The translations under genes and the position numbers were made by a program. Source: Arthrobacter sp. HY1533 (GTDB lineage: Bacteria > Actinomycetota > Actinomycetes > Actinomycetales > Micrococcaceae). From it: a stretch of 64,000 nucleotides of DNA. The stretch is taken from positions 248,001 to 312,000 of the forward strand of contig NZ_JANKZF010000005.1 of the NCBI RefSeq assembly GCF_027568515.1. The letters are read 5' to 3'. The notes below the pieces were generated by a model, which had not been told where the DNA came from, made no database searches, and saw nothing but the letters and a program-made list of their open reading frames with translations. Positions 18,845 to 27,963 of this stretch are shown here, one piece after another. The first letter of the stretch is position 1; the number at the start of each line of letters is the position of its first letter.

Positions 18845-18860
18845 CCCGCCGGCCGGCGGG
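18845..18860. terminator. Short hairpin between convergent genes
   Basis: CCCGCC (18845-18850) and GGCGGG (18855-18860) with a 4-base loop, in the 41-base gap between the WYL regulator and the binding-protein gene. It is short and lacks a T-run. Confidence 0.45.
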
Positions 18861-18871
18861 CCGTGCCCGCC

Positions 18872-20218
18872 CTAGAGGTAGGGCAGCACGTTCTCTTCGT
18901 AGGACTTGGTGATGGAGGCCGACGCCACCGCAAAGGCCTCGGCGGGGTCGCCCTGCTGCAGCATGATCTTCTCCAGGGCCGTGGTCAGGTCCTTGTCGCC
19001 GTTGGGCACAAACACCCGGCCCCAGTCCTGGACGCGGGTTCCGGCCAGCTGGTCCACGGCGGTGCGGAACTGCGGGGTCTTTGCGTAGACGGCCTTCATG
19101 GTCTCGCCCTCAAGTGCCGAGGTTCGCACCGGCATGTAGCCGGTGTTGGAGGAGAAGTAGGCGGTGTTTTCGGCGTTGGTCAGGAACTTCAGGAACATGG
19201 CGGCCGCCAGCTGCTGCTCCGGCGCCTTCCCGGCCGGAATGGCAAGGCCCGTGCCGCCGGTGGGGCAGGCGGGCCCGTCGGCGCCTTCGGGCAGGAAGCC
19301 AGTGCCCAGCTCGAACTTGGCTGTGCCGAGAAGACCGCTCAGTGAACCGGTGGAGGCGATGGTGCAGCCCGTGATGCCGGCGCCGAAGTCGGCCACCTGG
19401 TCCTTGGCGGTGACCGCCGCCGTCTTGTCGGTGTAGATGATCTTCTGCAGGTACTTGGCCGCCTCGACGGCCTCGGGGGTGTCCAGGGTCATGGCCCACT
19501 CCTTGGAGTAGGCGCCGCCGGCGCCCCACAGCATGTTGCAGAACCACCAGGCGCTCCAGGAGGTTCCCTTGCCCAGGCCCAGCGGCATGACGCCTGCGCC
19601 CTTGATCTTGGGCGCCCACTCGTCGAATTCGGCCCAGGTCTTGGGGGCACGGTCGGGCAGTCCGGCCTTCTCCCACACCGCCTTGTTGTAGTAGAACAAC
19701 GGGGTGGATCGGGCGTAGGGAACCGCCCAGTGCGAGCCGGTGAATTCGTAGTCGTTGAACAGGGTGGTGTTGAAATCCTCGGTGCCGAACTCCAGGTGCT
19801 TGGCCAGCTGGTCAAGGGGCAGGATCTGTCCGTTGATCATGTAGCGAAACCACCAGACGTCGCTGGCGATCACAAGGTCCGGGACGTTGCTGGAGCCGGA
19901 GGCGGCCTGGAACTTTTGGGCCACCTCGTCGTAGTTGGCCCCTGCCGTGACCAGGTTGACCTTGATGCCGCTTTCGGCCGTGAACCGCTTGATAAGCTCC
20001 GTCTCGATGTCCTTGGAGGTGCCGGGGTGGTTGGACCACCAGGTGATCTCCTTGGCCGGAGTCACCGCTGTCCAGTCGGTGGCCTTGTCGGTGGCTGCGC
20101 CGCCGGCCTGTCCCACGGCGGGTCCACCGCAGGCTGCCAGGGCGCCTGCCCCGCCCAGCAGGGCGGCCAGTTGGAGCAGCTGGCGGCGGTTCAGGGATGC
20201 AAAGGGTGAGGATGTCAT
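18872..20218 (-). CDS. Extracellular solute-binding lipoprotein of a sugar/glycerol-phosphate type ABC transporter (UgpB-like)
   Basis: This 448-residue protein has a Tat-type start (LNRRQLLQLAALLGGAGALA) and a lipobox with Cys30, so it is a lipoprotein on the outer face of the membrane. The mature part is a family-1 binding protein, with EITWWSNHPGTSKDIETELIKRF, PDLVIASDVWWFRYM and a C-terminal EDRVxxx-like GDKDLTTALEKI. The two permeases and the glycerophosphodiesterase upstream suggest sn-glycerol-3-phosphate or glycerophosphodiesters as substrate. A sugar remains possible. It is the last gene of the cluster. Confidence 0.88.
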   Translation of the reverse strand: MTSSPFASLNRRQLLQLAALLGGAGALAACGGPAVGQAGGAATDKATDWTAVTPAKEITWWSNHPGTSKDIETELIKRFTAESGIKVNLVTAGANYDEVAQKFQAASGSSNVPDLVIASDVWWFRYMINGQILPLDQLAKHLEFGTEDFNTTLFNDYEFTGSHWAVPYARSTPLFYYNKAVWEKAGLPDRAPKTWAEFDEWAPKIKGAGVMPLGLGKGTSWSAWWFCNMLWGAGGAYSKEWAMTLDTPEAVEAAKYLQKIIYTDKTAAVTAKDQVADFGAGITGCTIASTGSLSGLLGTAKFELGTGFLPEGADGPACPTGGTGLAIPAGKAPEQQLAAAMFLKFLTNAENTAYFSSNTGYMPVRTSALEGETMKAVYAKTPQFRTAVDQLAGTRVQDWGRVFVPNGDKDLTTALEKIMLQQGDPAEAFAVASASITKSYEENVLPYL

Positions 20219-20308
20219 GGTTTCTCCTTCAAGGGTTGCCGGCCGGTTTTTGGCCAGGCGGTGGCATGGAATGTGTGGATTGAGGTAAAAAGTGGGGGCG
20301 AACGGGAG

Positions 20309-21160
20309 CTAGCCGGTCACGGCGCCCGAGGTGAGGCCGGTGACGATCCGGCGCTGCAGCAGGAAGAAGACGATCAGCACCGGCACGGTGATCAGGACGG
20401 TGCCGGCCATGAGGACTCCCCAGTTGGTGACGCCGTCGTTGTTTTGCAGCAGCGTCAGCCCCACCGGGAGCGTCATCATTTCCGCCCGGTCCACCACCAG
20501 AAGCGGCCAGAGGTATTCGTTCCATTCGGAGACGATCGACACGAGCGCCACCGCTGCAATGGTTGGGGACGAGATGGGCACAACGAAGCGCCACAGGCGG
20601 GTCCAGTGGCTTGCCCCGTCAAGGGCGGCGGCCTCAAGGATGGAGACCGGCAGCGTCAGGAAGTGCTGGCGGAACAGAAACGTGCCGAAGGCGCTGGCCA
20701 GGCCGGGCAGGATCAGGCCCTGGTAGGTGTTGATCCAGCCGAGGTCTGCGATGAGCGTGTAGTTGGGGATGATGACGATTTGCTGGGGCACCAGGAGGGC
20801 GAACACCACCAGGCCGAACACGAACTTCTTGAACGGGAACTCCAGGAACACCACGGCGTAGGCGGTGGTCAGGGCCAGGACAATTTTCAGCGTGGCACCC
20901 ACCGCGGTGGTGATGATCGAGTTGATGAAGAAGTTGCCGAACGGCACGGCCGCGAGGGCATCGGCATAGTTGGACAGGTCAAAGGATGCGGGCAGCCACT
21001 GGATGGGAACCGTGTAGATTTCATCGCGGTCCTTGAAGCTGGCCAGCATCATCCAGGCCAGGGGCAGCACCATGGCCGCCACCGCGAGCAGCAGCATCAA
21101 ATAGCCGCCGGCACGTGACCGTTGTTTCACGGTGACTCTTTCTTGCACTTGCAGACCCAT
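20309..21160 (-). CDS. ABC transporter permease, UgpE/MalG-like
   Basis: This 283-residue inner-membrane protein has about six helices. The coupling helix EAA motif is ILEAAALDGASHWTRLWRFV, at about residue 185, where it docks on an ATPase. The ATG at 21160 overlaps the stop of the upstream permease by one base (TGATG), giving translational coupling; a longer reading frame upstream is not real, because it runs through that gene. A 90-base gap separates it from the binding-protein gene. Confidence 0.92.
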   Translation of the reverse strand: MGLQVQERVTVKQRSRAGGYLMLLLAVAAMVLPLAWMMLASFKDRDEIYTVPIQWLPASFDLSNYADALAAVPFGNFFINSIITTAVGATLKIVLALTTAYAVVFLEFPFKKFVFGLVVFALLVPQQIVIIPNYTLIADLGWINTYQGLILPGLASAFGTFLFRQHFLTLPVSILEAAALDGASHWTRLWRFVVPISSPTIAAVALVSIVSEWNEYLWPLLVVDRAEMMTLPVGLTLLQNNDGVTNWGVLMAGTVLITVPVLIVFFLLQRRIVTGLTSGAVTG

Positions 21161-22134
21161 CAGTAGTGAACCTTCTTTTGGATGAACAGCATCTGCACAG
21201 CGGTGATGGCCAGCAGCACCAGGAACAGGATGGTGGCGATCGCCGAGGAGTAGCCCGCCCGCCCGGTGGCAAAGCCCTCTTGGTAGATCTGGTACATCAT
21301 GGTGGTGGTGCCTTCCAGCGGGCCGCCCTGGGTCATGGCCTGGATGATGTCGAAGGACTGCAGCGAACTGAGCAAGGTGGTCACCGACAGGAAGAACGTG
21401 GTTGGCCCCAGGAGCGGCAGCACCACGTTGCGGAAGCTCGCAAAAGGTCCGGCGCCGTCCAGGGTTGCTGCCTCGAACAGGTCCCGCGGGACGGCCTGCA
21501 GCGCGGCAAGGTAGATCAGCGCCACGTAGCCGGTGTTCTTCCACAGGTACACGACGATGATCATGGGCAGCGCCCAGGCAGGGTCGTTGTACCAGTCGGG
21601 CGATCCCAGGCCCACTGCCTTCAGCATGGCGCCGAGGACCCCGAAGTTGGGGTCAAAGACAAAGAGCCACAGCAGTCCCACGGCGACGCCCGACAGGACG
21701 TAGGGGGCCACGACGACGGTGCGGGCCATGCCGGTGCCGCGCAGTTTTCGGTTGAGCAACAGCGCCAGTGAAAGGCCAAGCACCATGCCTCCTGCCACGG
21801 TGGCCAGCGTGAAGACGACGGTTACCCGCACAACGTTGGGGGTTGTGGGGTCGGTGAACCATGCGGTGTAGTTGCCCAGGCCCACAAAGCGGGCCGTTGC
21901 CGAGCCGATGTTCCACTGCAGCAGCGAGTACTGCAGGGACTGCACAAGCGGCTTGTAGGTAAAGATGACCAGCAGCGCCACGTTGGGGCCGGCGAACAGC
22001 AGAAACAGGAGCCAGGACTTCCACGGGGTGCGGCGCTTGCGCAGTGCCTGCCCGCCGGCCCCATGGACGGGCGGCTTGTCCGGCCGCCCCGCCGTCCGGG
22101 CCGGCGGTGGCGCCAAGGTTGCCAGTTGTGCCAC
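21160..22134 (-). CDS. ABC transporter permease, UgpA/MalF-like
   Basis: This 324-residue permease has a cytoplasmic N-terminus of about 38 residues and then six predicted helices starting at SWLLFLLFAGPNVALLVIFTY. The EAA motif is DLFEAATLDGAGPFASFRNV. The start is GTG, 4 bases past the GDPD stop, and the stop overlaps the next permease start. No ATPase gene is present in the cluster, so it must share an MsiK- or UgpC-like ATPase encoded elsewhere. Confidence 0.91.
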   Translation of the reverse strand: MAQLATLAPPPARTAGRPDKPPVHGAGGQALRKRRTPWKSWLLFLLFAGPNVALLVIFTYKPLVQSLQYSLLQWNIGSATARFVGLGNYTAWFTDPTTPNVVRVTVVFTLATVAGGMVLGLSLALLLNRKLRGTGMARTVVVAPYVLSGVAVGLLWLFVFDPNFGVLGAMLKAVGLGSPDWYNDPAWALPMIIVVYLWKNTGYVALIYLAALQAVPRDLFEAATLDGAGPFASFRNVVLPLLGPTTFFLSVTTLLSSLQSFDIIQAMTQGGPLEGTTTMMYQIYQEGFATGRAGYSSAIATILFLVLLAITAVQMLFIQKKVHY

Positions 22135-22138
22135 GGCC

Positions 22139-22903
22139 CTAGCCGCCTACACGGGCCAGTGCGCCGGCTGCGAGGGCATTCTGGATCAGGGCTGGATCGT
22201 CGGTGCAGATCCCGTCGGTCCCCATCTCAAGAAGTTCCAGTGCCCGCGGGCCGTCGTTGACTGTCCACGCCCAGGCCTTCAGACCGGCGTCGTGAATGGT
22301 CTGGATGTCCTCAAGGTCCAGGCCGGCCTCCCAAATCGATATGCCCTCCCCGCCGTTGTTCAGGGCGAAGGCAATGGCTTCGGCAAGGCCGCGGCCGGCA
22401 AATTCTTCCTCCGTTGCCCAGCCCGCCAGCAGGGCGCGGATCTTTTCTGGCCGGCCAATGCACAGCGGGTAGATCTTGGCCTCGGGCACGAGCCCGCGCA
22501 GCCGGGCCAGGGCGTTCCAGTCGGCAGAGGAGGCAAACCAGTCCAGCCCGGCGATGCCGGCCACCACCTCGGCAACGGGGCCGGCCGAGGCGGCGTCCTT
22601 GAGTTCAATGTTGACCCTCAGTCGCCCGGCGGCCAGGGCCAGCACCGCGGCGAGCGTGGGCACGCCCTGGCCGCCGCCGGCGTCGAGGAGGCCCAACTGC
22701 GCGGCGGAGAACTCCGCGATGCTGCCCGTGCCGTTGGTGGTTCGGTCGGCGGTGTCGTCATGGATGACAACGGGAACGTTGTCGGCAGAGAGGTGCACAT
22801 CCAGTTCAATGCCGTCGGCTCCCAGTTCAATGGCCTTGGAAAACGCCGCCAAGGTGTTTTCCGGCAGGTGCGCGGAAACTCCGCGGTGGGCATAGATGGA
22901 CAT
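22139..22903 (-). CDS. Glycerophosphodiester phosphodiesterase (UgpQ-like, cytoplasmic)
   Basis: This 254-residue TIM-barrel enzyme splits glycerophosphodiesters into glycerol-3-phosphate and an alcohol. It begins MSIYAHRGVSAHLPENTLAA, with the catalytic HRG and the metal-binding Glu, and continues IELDVHLSADNVPVVIHDD, which holds the second His. The start at 22903 puts HRG near residue 6, as in UgpQ; no signal peptide precedes it. A longer reading frame upstream adds unrelated sequence. It is the first gene of the ugp-like cluster and supports the substrate assignment of the transporter. Confidence 0.9.
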   Translation of the reverse strand: MSIYAHRGVSAHLPENTLAAFSKAIELGADGIELDVHLSADNVPVVIHDDTADRTTNGTGSIAEFSAAQLGLLDAGGGQGVPTLAAVLALAAGRLRVNIELKDAASAGPVAEVVAGIAGLDWFASSADWNALARLRGLVPEAKIYPLCIGRPEKIRALLAGWATEEEFAGRGLAEAIAFALNNGGEGISIWEAGLDLEDIQTIHDAGLKAWAWTVNDGPRALELLEMGTDGICTDDPALIQNALAAGALARVGG

Positions 22904-23048
22904 TGTTTTGTGCTCCCCAGTGATGTTGGTCGGAGGGGCTGGCCGCCCGTGGGCGGACAGTCCCTGCGGTGTCACTGACCAAGCTACGGAGCATGTTGCC
23001 ACTTCTGGTGGCGGCAAGGTGGACGCGAGGAAAACTCGTCATTAAAGC

Positions 23049-23092
23049 CGTGTGCCCCGGCCCGGACTGTTCAGTCCGGGCCGGGGCACACG
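23049..23092 (-). terminator. Very strong terminator after map
   Basis: Two perfect 20-base arms (23049-23068 and 23073-23092) close a GTTC tetraloop. It lies 28 bases past the map stop and separates map from the ugp-like cluster. Confidence 0.92.
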
Positions 23093-23120
23093 TGTTTTCG
23101 GGCGCAGCAATGCGCCTGGA

Positions 23121-23957
23121 TCAGTCCAGCGGGACCGGTGTGACGCCCAGCGGCGCAAGCCGCTCCGCACCGCCGTCGGCCGCGGTGAGAACCCAGATGC
23201 CCTTGCTGTGCACGGCCACGGAGTGCTCCCAGTGCGCTGCACGGGCCTTGTCGGTGGTGACCACTGTCCAGTCATCCTGGAGGGTAATGGTGTCCAGGCC
23301 GCCGCGGACCAGCATGGGTTCCAGGGCCAGGCACATGCCGGGCTTGAGCTTGGGGCCGCGGTGCTTGGAGGCGTAGTTCAGCACGTCCGGGGGCATGTGC
23401 ATGGCCGAACCGATGCCGTGGCCCACGTAGTCCTCCAGGATGCCCAGTTCCGGGCCGGGCTGGGAGGTGACGTAGTCGTCGATTGCGTCGCCAATGTCGC
23501 CCACGTACTTGGCGCCGGCCATGGCGGCGATGCCGTGCCACATGGCTTCCTCGGTGATGTCGCTGAGGCGGCGGTCGGCGGGGTCCTCGGCGGCGGGCCC
23601 GCCCACAATGACGCTGCGGGCGGAGTCGGAGTGCCAGCCCTCGACGATGGCGCCACCGTCAATGGAGATGAGGTCGCCGGCCTCCAGGACACGCTTGCCG
23701 GGGATGCCGTGGACCACTTCCTCGTTGACGGAGGTGCAGATGGTGGCGGGGAAGCCGTGGTAGCCCAGGAAGTTGGACTTGGCGCCGGCCTTCTTCAGCT
23801 CTGCGGCGAAGATGGCGTCGAGCTCACCCGTGGTGATCCCGGGGGCGACGGCGGCAACCGTGGTCTTCAGCGCGGCATCCAGGATGAGCCCGCTGCGGCG
23901 CATGATGCGCATCTGGTCAAGTGTCTTGTATTCGATTCGCTGCTGGCCGAATGCCAT
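23121..23957 (-). CDS. map: Methionine aminopeptidase, type I
   Basis: This 278-residue enzyme removes the initiator Met from nascent proteins. The five metal ligands are visible: two Asp in SIDGGAIVEGWHSDSAR, His in YVGHGIGSAMH, Glu in LALEPMLVRGG and Glu in AAHWEHSVAV. The start at 23957 (MAFGQQRIEYKT) has AAAGGA upstream. It follows adk behind a hairpin and is not linked to infA here. Confidence 0.96.
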   Translation of the reverse strand: MAFGQQRIEYKTLDQMRIMRRSGLILDAALKTTVAAVAPGITTGELDAIFAAELKKAGAKSNFLGYHGFPATICTSVNEEVVHGIPGKRVLEAGDLISIDGGAIVEGWHSDSARSVIVGGPAAEDPADRRLSDITEEAMWHGIAAMAGAKYVGDIGDAIDDYVTSQPGPELGILEDYVGHGIGSAMHMPPDVLNYASKHRGPKLKPGMCLALEPMLVRGGLDTITLQDDWTVVTTDKARAAHWEHSVAVHSKGIWVLTAADGGAERLAPLGVTPVPLD

Positions 23958-23987
23958 GGCGGAATCCTTTCGGTGTAAACGTGCTTG

Positions 23988-24022
23988 AGGGCTCCTTCCC
24001 ATACTGCGGGAAGGAGCCCTCC
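23988..24022 (-). terminator. Terminator after adk
   Basis: Perfect 14-base arms GAGGGCTCCTTCCC (23988-24001) and GGGAAGGAGCCCTC (24009-24022) with a 7-base loop, between adk and map. The map start lies 30 bases further, so map depends on readthrough or a promoter overlapping the hairpin. Confidence 0.85.
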
Positions 24023-24070
24023 TTCACAACCGTGCGCCGGGGCGGCAGCGGTTGGTCATGCTGTGGACGC

Positions 24071-24649
24071 TCAGGCGGCCTTGCGCTTGTTGATGGCTTC
24101 CATGATGCGTGCCGTGACGTCATCCATGTCACCGAGACCGTCGACCTTGGCCAGGATGCCGCGCTCCGCATAGCGGGCCACCACAACCTCGGTCTGTTCG
24201 CGGTAGAGATCCAGGCGGTGGCGGATGACTGCTTCGGTGTCATCGCTGCGGCCGGTCTCCTGTGCACGGTTCAGCAGGCGCGTAACGAGTTCCTCGTCGT
24301 CGGCCGTCAGCTGCACAACCACATCCAGCTCGGCCTTCGCCGCGGCCAGGATGTCGTCAAGCTCATCGACCTGCGGAGACGTGCGCGGGTACCCGTCGAG
24401 CAGGAACCCTTCGGCGACGTCGTCCTGGGCCAGCCGGTCGCGGACCATCCGGTTCGTGACGCTGTCCGGCACAAAGTCCCCGTTGTCGATGTACTTCTTT
24501 GCCTCGACGCCCAGGGGCGTCTCGCCCTTGACGTTGGCGCGGAAGATGTCACCGGTGGAGATGGCCACAATGTCCAGCTCGGCGCAGATGCGCTCCGCCT
24601 GTGTGCCCTTGCCGGACCCGGGAGGCCCAATGATCAGCATTCTTGTCAT
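24071..24649 (-). CDS. adk: Adenylate kinase (short form)
   Basis: This 192-residue enzyme interconverts ATP, AMP and ADP. The P-loop IGPPGSGKGTQAERI is at residues 7-21, and FLLDGYPRTSPQVDELDDIL is the AMP-side signature. The LID is short and lacks the zinc cysteines, as usual in actinobacteria. The ATG overlaps the secY stop (ATGA), so secY and adk are translationally coupled. Confidence 0.97.
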   Translation of the reverse strand: MTRMLIIGPPGSGKGTQAERICAELDIVAISTGDIFRANVKGETPLGVEAKKYIDNGDFVPDSVTNRMVRDRLAQDDVAEGFLLDGYPRTSPQVDELDDILAAAKAELDVVVQLTADDEELVTRLLNRAQETGRSDDTEAVIRHRLDLYREQTEVVVARYAERGILAKVDGLGDMDDVTARIMEAINKRKAA

Positions 24650-25971
24650 CGCAATAACCCTTCGTAGTGGCGCTGCTGGAGTTGCGCATCAATCTGCTTG
24701 ACCGTCTCCAAACCAACACCAACCACAATGAGGATCGAGGTTCCACCGAACGGGAAGTTCTGGTTTGCGCCGATGAGGACCAGCGCAATGAGCGGGATCA
24801 AGGCCACGAAGCCCAGGTACAGCGAGCCCGGGAACGTGATGCGCGAGATTACGTACTGCAGGTAGTCCTGTGTGGGACGGCCTGCACGGATACCGGGGAT
24901 GAAGCCACCGTACTTCTTCATGTTGTCGGAGACCTCTTCAGGGTTGAAGGTGATCGCGACGTAGAAGTAGGTGAAGCCGATGGTCAACAGGAAGTACATC
25001 ACCATGTAGAACGGGTGGTCTCCACGCGTGAGGTAGTTGTTGATCCATTCGACCCAGCCCGGGATCTCTGTGCTGTTGGCCGGCGTTGCAAACTGTGCAA
25101 TAAGTGCCGGCAGGTACAGCATGGAGGAGGCGAAGATGACCGGGATAACACCGGCCATGTTGACCTTGATGGGGATGTAGGTGCTGGTGCCGCCCATGGT
25201 GCGGCGCCCGACCATGCGCTTGGCGTACTGCACGGGGATGCGGCGCTGGGACTGCTCGACGAACACCACCAGGGCAACCGTGAGCAGGCCGATGAGCAGC
25301 ACGATCAGGAACGTGCCCCAGCCCTGCGTCTTGAGGATGGCACCCAGCGAGGTGGGGAACTGTGCGGCGATGGCCGTGAAGATCAGCAGGGACATGCCGT
25401 TGCCGACGCCCTTTTCCGTAACAAGCTCGCCCATCCACATGATGAGGCCGGAACCTGCGGTCAGGGTGATGATCAGCAGCAGGATAACAACCAGGTTGTC
25501 GTTGGGGATCAACGGGGTTGCGGTGCCTGCCGCGCCACAGCCGGCAAAGAGCTGGCCGGACCGGGCAAGCGTCACCAGGGTGGTGGCGTTGAGCAGGCCC
25601 AGGGCGATGGTCAGGTAACGCGTGTACTGCGTCAGCTTGGCCTGGCCCTGTGCACCTTCAAGGTGCAGTTCCTGGAAACGGGGGATCACAACACGTAGCA
25701 GCTGAACGATGATGCTCGCCGTGATGTAGGGCATGATGCCCAGGGCGAAGATGGAAACCTGAAGCAAGGCGCCGCCGCTGAACAAGTTCACAAGCTGGTA
25801 AATGCCCTCGCTTGTGTTTGCAGCATTCACGCACTGTTGGACATTTCGGTAATCAATTCCAGGCGATGGGATGAATGCACCCATGCGGAAGATGGCAATA
25901 ATTCCCAGCGTGAACAACAACTTGCGTCGCAGATCAGGCGTGCGAAAGGCGCGGCCAAATGCGGTAAGCAA
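24646..25971 (-). CDS. secY: Protein translocase subunit SecY
   Basis: This 441-residue channel protein has ten predicted membrane helices and forms SecYEG. Family features include RKLLFTLGIIAIFRMGAFIPSPG (TM1), the plug region, and RAGRPTQDYLQYVISRITFPGS. The most likely start is TTG 25971 (LLTAFGRAFRTPDLRRK), because AGGAGGA stands 3 bases upstream and homologues begin at this point; an upstream in-frame start would add 13 residues. It has its own promoter region after the rplO terminator. Confidence 0.96.
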   Translation of the reverse strand: MLTAFGRAFRTPDLRRKLLFTLGIIAIFRMGAFIPSPGIDYRNVQQCVNAANTSEGIYQLVNLFSGGALLQVSIFALGIMPYITASIIVQLLRVVIPRFQELHLEGAQGQAKLTQYTRYLTIALGLLNATTLVTLARSGQLFAGCGAAGTATPLIPNDNLVVILLLIITLTAGSGLIMWMGELVTEKGVGNGMSLLIFTAIAAQFPTSLGAILKTQGWGTFLIVLLIGLLTVALVVFVEQSQRRIPVQYAKRMVGRRTMGGTSTYIPIKVNMAGVIPVIFASSMLYLPALIAQFATPANSTEIPGWVEWINNYLTRGDHPFYMVMYFLLTIGFTYFYVAITFNPEEVSDNMKKYGGFIPGIRAGRPTQDYLQYVISRITFPGSLYLGFVALIPLIALVLIGANQNFPFGGTSILIVVGVGLETVKQIDAQLQQRHYEGLLR

Positions 25972-26027
25972 GCGTCCTCCTGATGTGTAGTGATGAATGT
26001 GGCAACTCAAGTGAGGCCCAAGGATTG

Positions 26028-26058
26028 AGTCTAGTGGGTGACCCGGCTCGCATTGAAA
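26028..26058 (-). promoter_or_regulatory. Candidate secY promoter
   Basis: TAGACT (minus strand, 26028-26033) is a good -10. The best -35, TTTCAA (26053-26058), has a long spacer of 19 bases. A promoter is expected here because a terminator precedes it. Confidence 0.35.
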
Positions 26059-26112
26059 CTGTGACTGTTTTCAAAACCGGTGTCGCGCCGTGCAGGCGTC
26101 CACAAAAACGAA

Positions 26113-26156
26113 AGACTCCCGGTGGGCGGAACGTGAGTCCCGCCCACCAAGAGTCT
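26113..26156 (-). terminator. Terminator of the spc operon (after rplO)
   Basis: Seventeen-base arms (26113-26129 and 26140-26156) pair with two adjacent mismatches, 30 bases past the rplO stop. It separates rplO from secY, which are co-transcribed in many bacteria. Confidence 0.8.
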
Positions 26157-26186
26157 AGTCGCCTGATGTGCGCATTTGTGAACTTT

Positions 26187-26666
26187 TTACAGTTCGGTGG
26201 TGGTTCCACCTGCAGCAGTGATCTTCTGAACTGCGCTGGAGGAGAACGCGTCGACCGTGACATCAACCTTGACGGTGATGTCGCCGGTGCCGAGCACCTT
26301 CACGGGCTGGTTCTTGCGAACGGCACCCTTTTCAACCAGTGCCTCGACGGTGACAACGCCACCTTCGGGGAACAGTTCGTTGATCTTGTCCAGGTTTACA
26401 ACCTGGAACTCAACGCGGAACGGGTTCTTGAAGCCGCGCAGCTTGGGCAGGCGCATGTGCAGCGGCAGCTGGCCGCCGGCAAAGCCAGCCTTTACCTGGT
26501 AGCGAGCCTTGGTACCCTTGGTACCGCGACCTGCGGTCTTACCCTTGGATCCTTCACCACGGCCAACACGGGTTTTAGCCGTCTTGGCGCCCGGTGCGGG
26601 ACGCAGGTGGTGGACCTTCAGTGCGTTCTGCTTTTCAACAGTTTCAGCAGTCTTCTTTTCAGCCAC
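26187..26666 (-). CDS. rplO: 50S ribosomal protein L15
   Basis: This 159-residue late-assembly protein has [20 protein letters not shown], then [25 protein letters not shown]. The GTG at 26666 is chosen because GAGGAGG lies 9-15 bases upstream and the rpmD stop is directly before it. An upstream in-frame start would run back into rpmD. Confidence 0.95.
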   Translation of the reverse strand: MAEKKTAETVEKQNALKVHHLRPAPGAKTAKTRVGRGEGSKGKTAGRGTKGTKARYQVKAGFAGGQLPLHMRLPKLRGFKNPFRVEFQVVNLDKINELFPEGGVVTVEALVEKGAVRKNQPVKVLGTGDITVKVDVTVDAFSSSAVQKITAAGGTTTEL

Positions 26667-26667
26667 T

Positions 26668-26880
26668 TTAGTTAGCCTCCTCAACCTTGATCAGGTGCGG
26701 GACCGTGTTGATCATGCCTGCGGTCACTGCATCAGCCTGGCGAACAACGGTGTGACCGATGCGCTTCAGGCCCAGTGAACGAAGGCAATCCTTCTGGTTC
26801 TGCTTGGCGCCAACGACGCCCTTGATCTGCGTGATTGCCAGCTTCTTGTCGGAAGGCTGGATGTTCTTCGGTGTAGTCAT
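26668..26880 (-). CDS. rpmD: 50S ribosomal protein L30
   Basis: This 70-residue protein has the typical [20 protein letters not shown] and [16 protein letters not shown] segments. Its ATG overlaps the rpsE stop by one base (TAATG). rplO follows after 1 base. Confidence 0.95.
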   Translation of the reverse strand: MTTPKNIQPSDKKLAITQIKGVVGAKQNQKDCLRSLGLKRIGHTVVRQADAVTAGMINTVPHLIKVEEAN

Positions 26881-27593
26881 TACAGACCTGCCTTTTGCAT
26901 GTTGCGCAACAGAACGGCCGGAGCAACTTCGTCCAAGGGCAGGCCGCGGCGAGCCGCAACAGCCTTGGGGTCTTCCAGGCCCTTCAGGGCAGCAACAGTT
27001 GCGTGAACAATGTTGATGGCGTTGGAGGAACCGAGTGACTTGGACAGCACGTCGTGGATGCCAACGCATTCCAGGATGGCGCGAACCGGGCCACCGGCGA
27101 TAACTCCGGTACCAGCTGCAGCCGGGCGCAGCATGACGACGCCTGCGGCGGCCTCACCCTGTACGCGGTGCGGGATGGTCTTGCCGATCATGGGAACGCG
27201 GAAGAAGGACTTCTTGGCTTCTTCAACGCCCTTGGCGATGGCTGCCGGAACTTCCTTGGCCTTGCCGTAACCGACACCGACCATGCCGTTGCCGTCACCA
27301 ACGATGACGAGCGCGGTGAAGCTGAAGCGACGACCACCCTTGACAACCTTGGCTACACGGTTGATGTTGACAACGCGCTCGATGAACTGGCTCTTCTCAG
27401 CCTCACGTCCACCGTCGCGACCGCCACGGCCACGGCCGCCGTCGCGACCGCCTTCGCGGCCTCCACGAGCACCGTCGCGACCGCCACGGCCACGTGCGCC
27501 GTCGGCGCCTGCAGCTGTCTCAGTCTTCGCGGCTGCACCGTCAGCTGCAGTTGCTTCTGACACAGTGTTCTCCTTGTTGATGTTTTCGGTCAC
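26880..27593 (-). CDS. rpsE: 30S ribosomal protein S5 with Arg/Gly/Asp-rich N-terminal extension
   Basis: This 237-residue protein is long for S5 (about 165 in many bacteria). Residues 1-66 are an extension with repeated RGGRD and GRDGG units. The S5 core follows ([20 protein letters not shown] and [20 protein letters not shown]), with the spectinomycin-loop region intact. The start overlaps the rplR stop by 4 bases. The extension is expected to be disordered and positively charged overall. Confidence 0.96.
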   Translation of the reverse strand: MTENINKENTVSEATAADGAAAKTETAAGADGARGRGGRDGARGGREGGRDGGRGRGGRDGGREAEKSQFIERVVNINRVAKVVKGGRRFSFTALVIVGDGNGMVGVGYGKAKEVPAAIAKGVEEAKKSFFRVPMIGKTIPHRVQGEAAAGVVMLRPAAAGTGVIAGGPVRAILECVGIHDVLSKSLGSSNAINIVHATVAALKGLEDPKAVAARRGLPLDEVAPAVLLRNMQKAGL

Positions 27594-27961
27594 AGTGCCA
27601 GACCGCCTTCACGTGCGCCGTCGGCGATCGCTGCAACGCGGCCGTGGTAGCGGTTACCGCCACGGTCGAAGACAACAGCTTCAATGCCTGCAGCCTTGGC
27701 GCGCTCGGCAACGAGCTCACCAACGCGCTTGGCCTTGGCAGTCTTGTCGCCATCGAATGCGCGCAGGTCTGCTTCCAGGGTCGAAGCCGACGCCAGGGTC
27801 AGGCCCCGGGTGTCGTCAATGACCTGGACGAATACGTGGCGGGCCGAACGGTTGACCACCAGGCGCGGACGCACAGTGGTGCCGCTGACGCGCTTGCGAA
27901 CGCGCAGGTGACGACGGCCGCGTGCTGCGGCCTTGGACTTTCCTCTTACGGACAGTGCCAT
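27590..27961 (-). CDS. rplR: 50S ribosomal protein L18
   Basis: This 123-residue 5S rRNA-binding protein has [37 protein letters not shown] and the C-terminal [26 protein letters not shown]. It is 2 bases after rplF and overlaps rpsE by 4 bases. Confidence 0.97.
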   Translation of the reverse strand: MALSVRGKSKAAARGRRHLRVRKRVSGTTVRPRLVVNRSARHVFVQVIDDTRGLTLASASTLEADLRAFDGDKTAKAKRVGELVAERAKAAGIEAVVFDRGGNRYHGRVAAIADGAREGGLAL

Positions 27962-27963
27962 GG

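Noticed and set aside
20309-21544. 411-codon reading of the UgpE-like permease
   Set aside because: The first 128 codons run through the upstream permease gene in another frame. The true start at 21160 overlaps that gene's stop by one base.
22904-23042. PHO box upstream of the ugp-like cluster
   Set aside because: Some GTCCACC-like strings exist, but no pair of direct repeats at the proper 11-base spacing was found.
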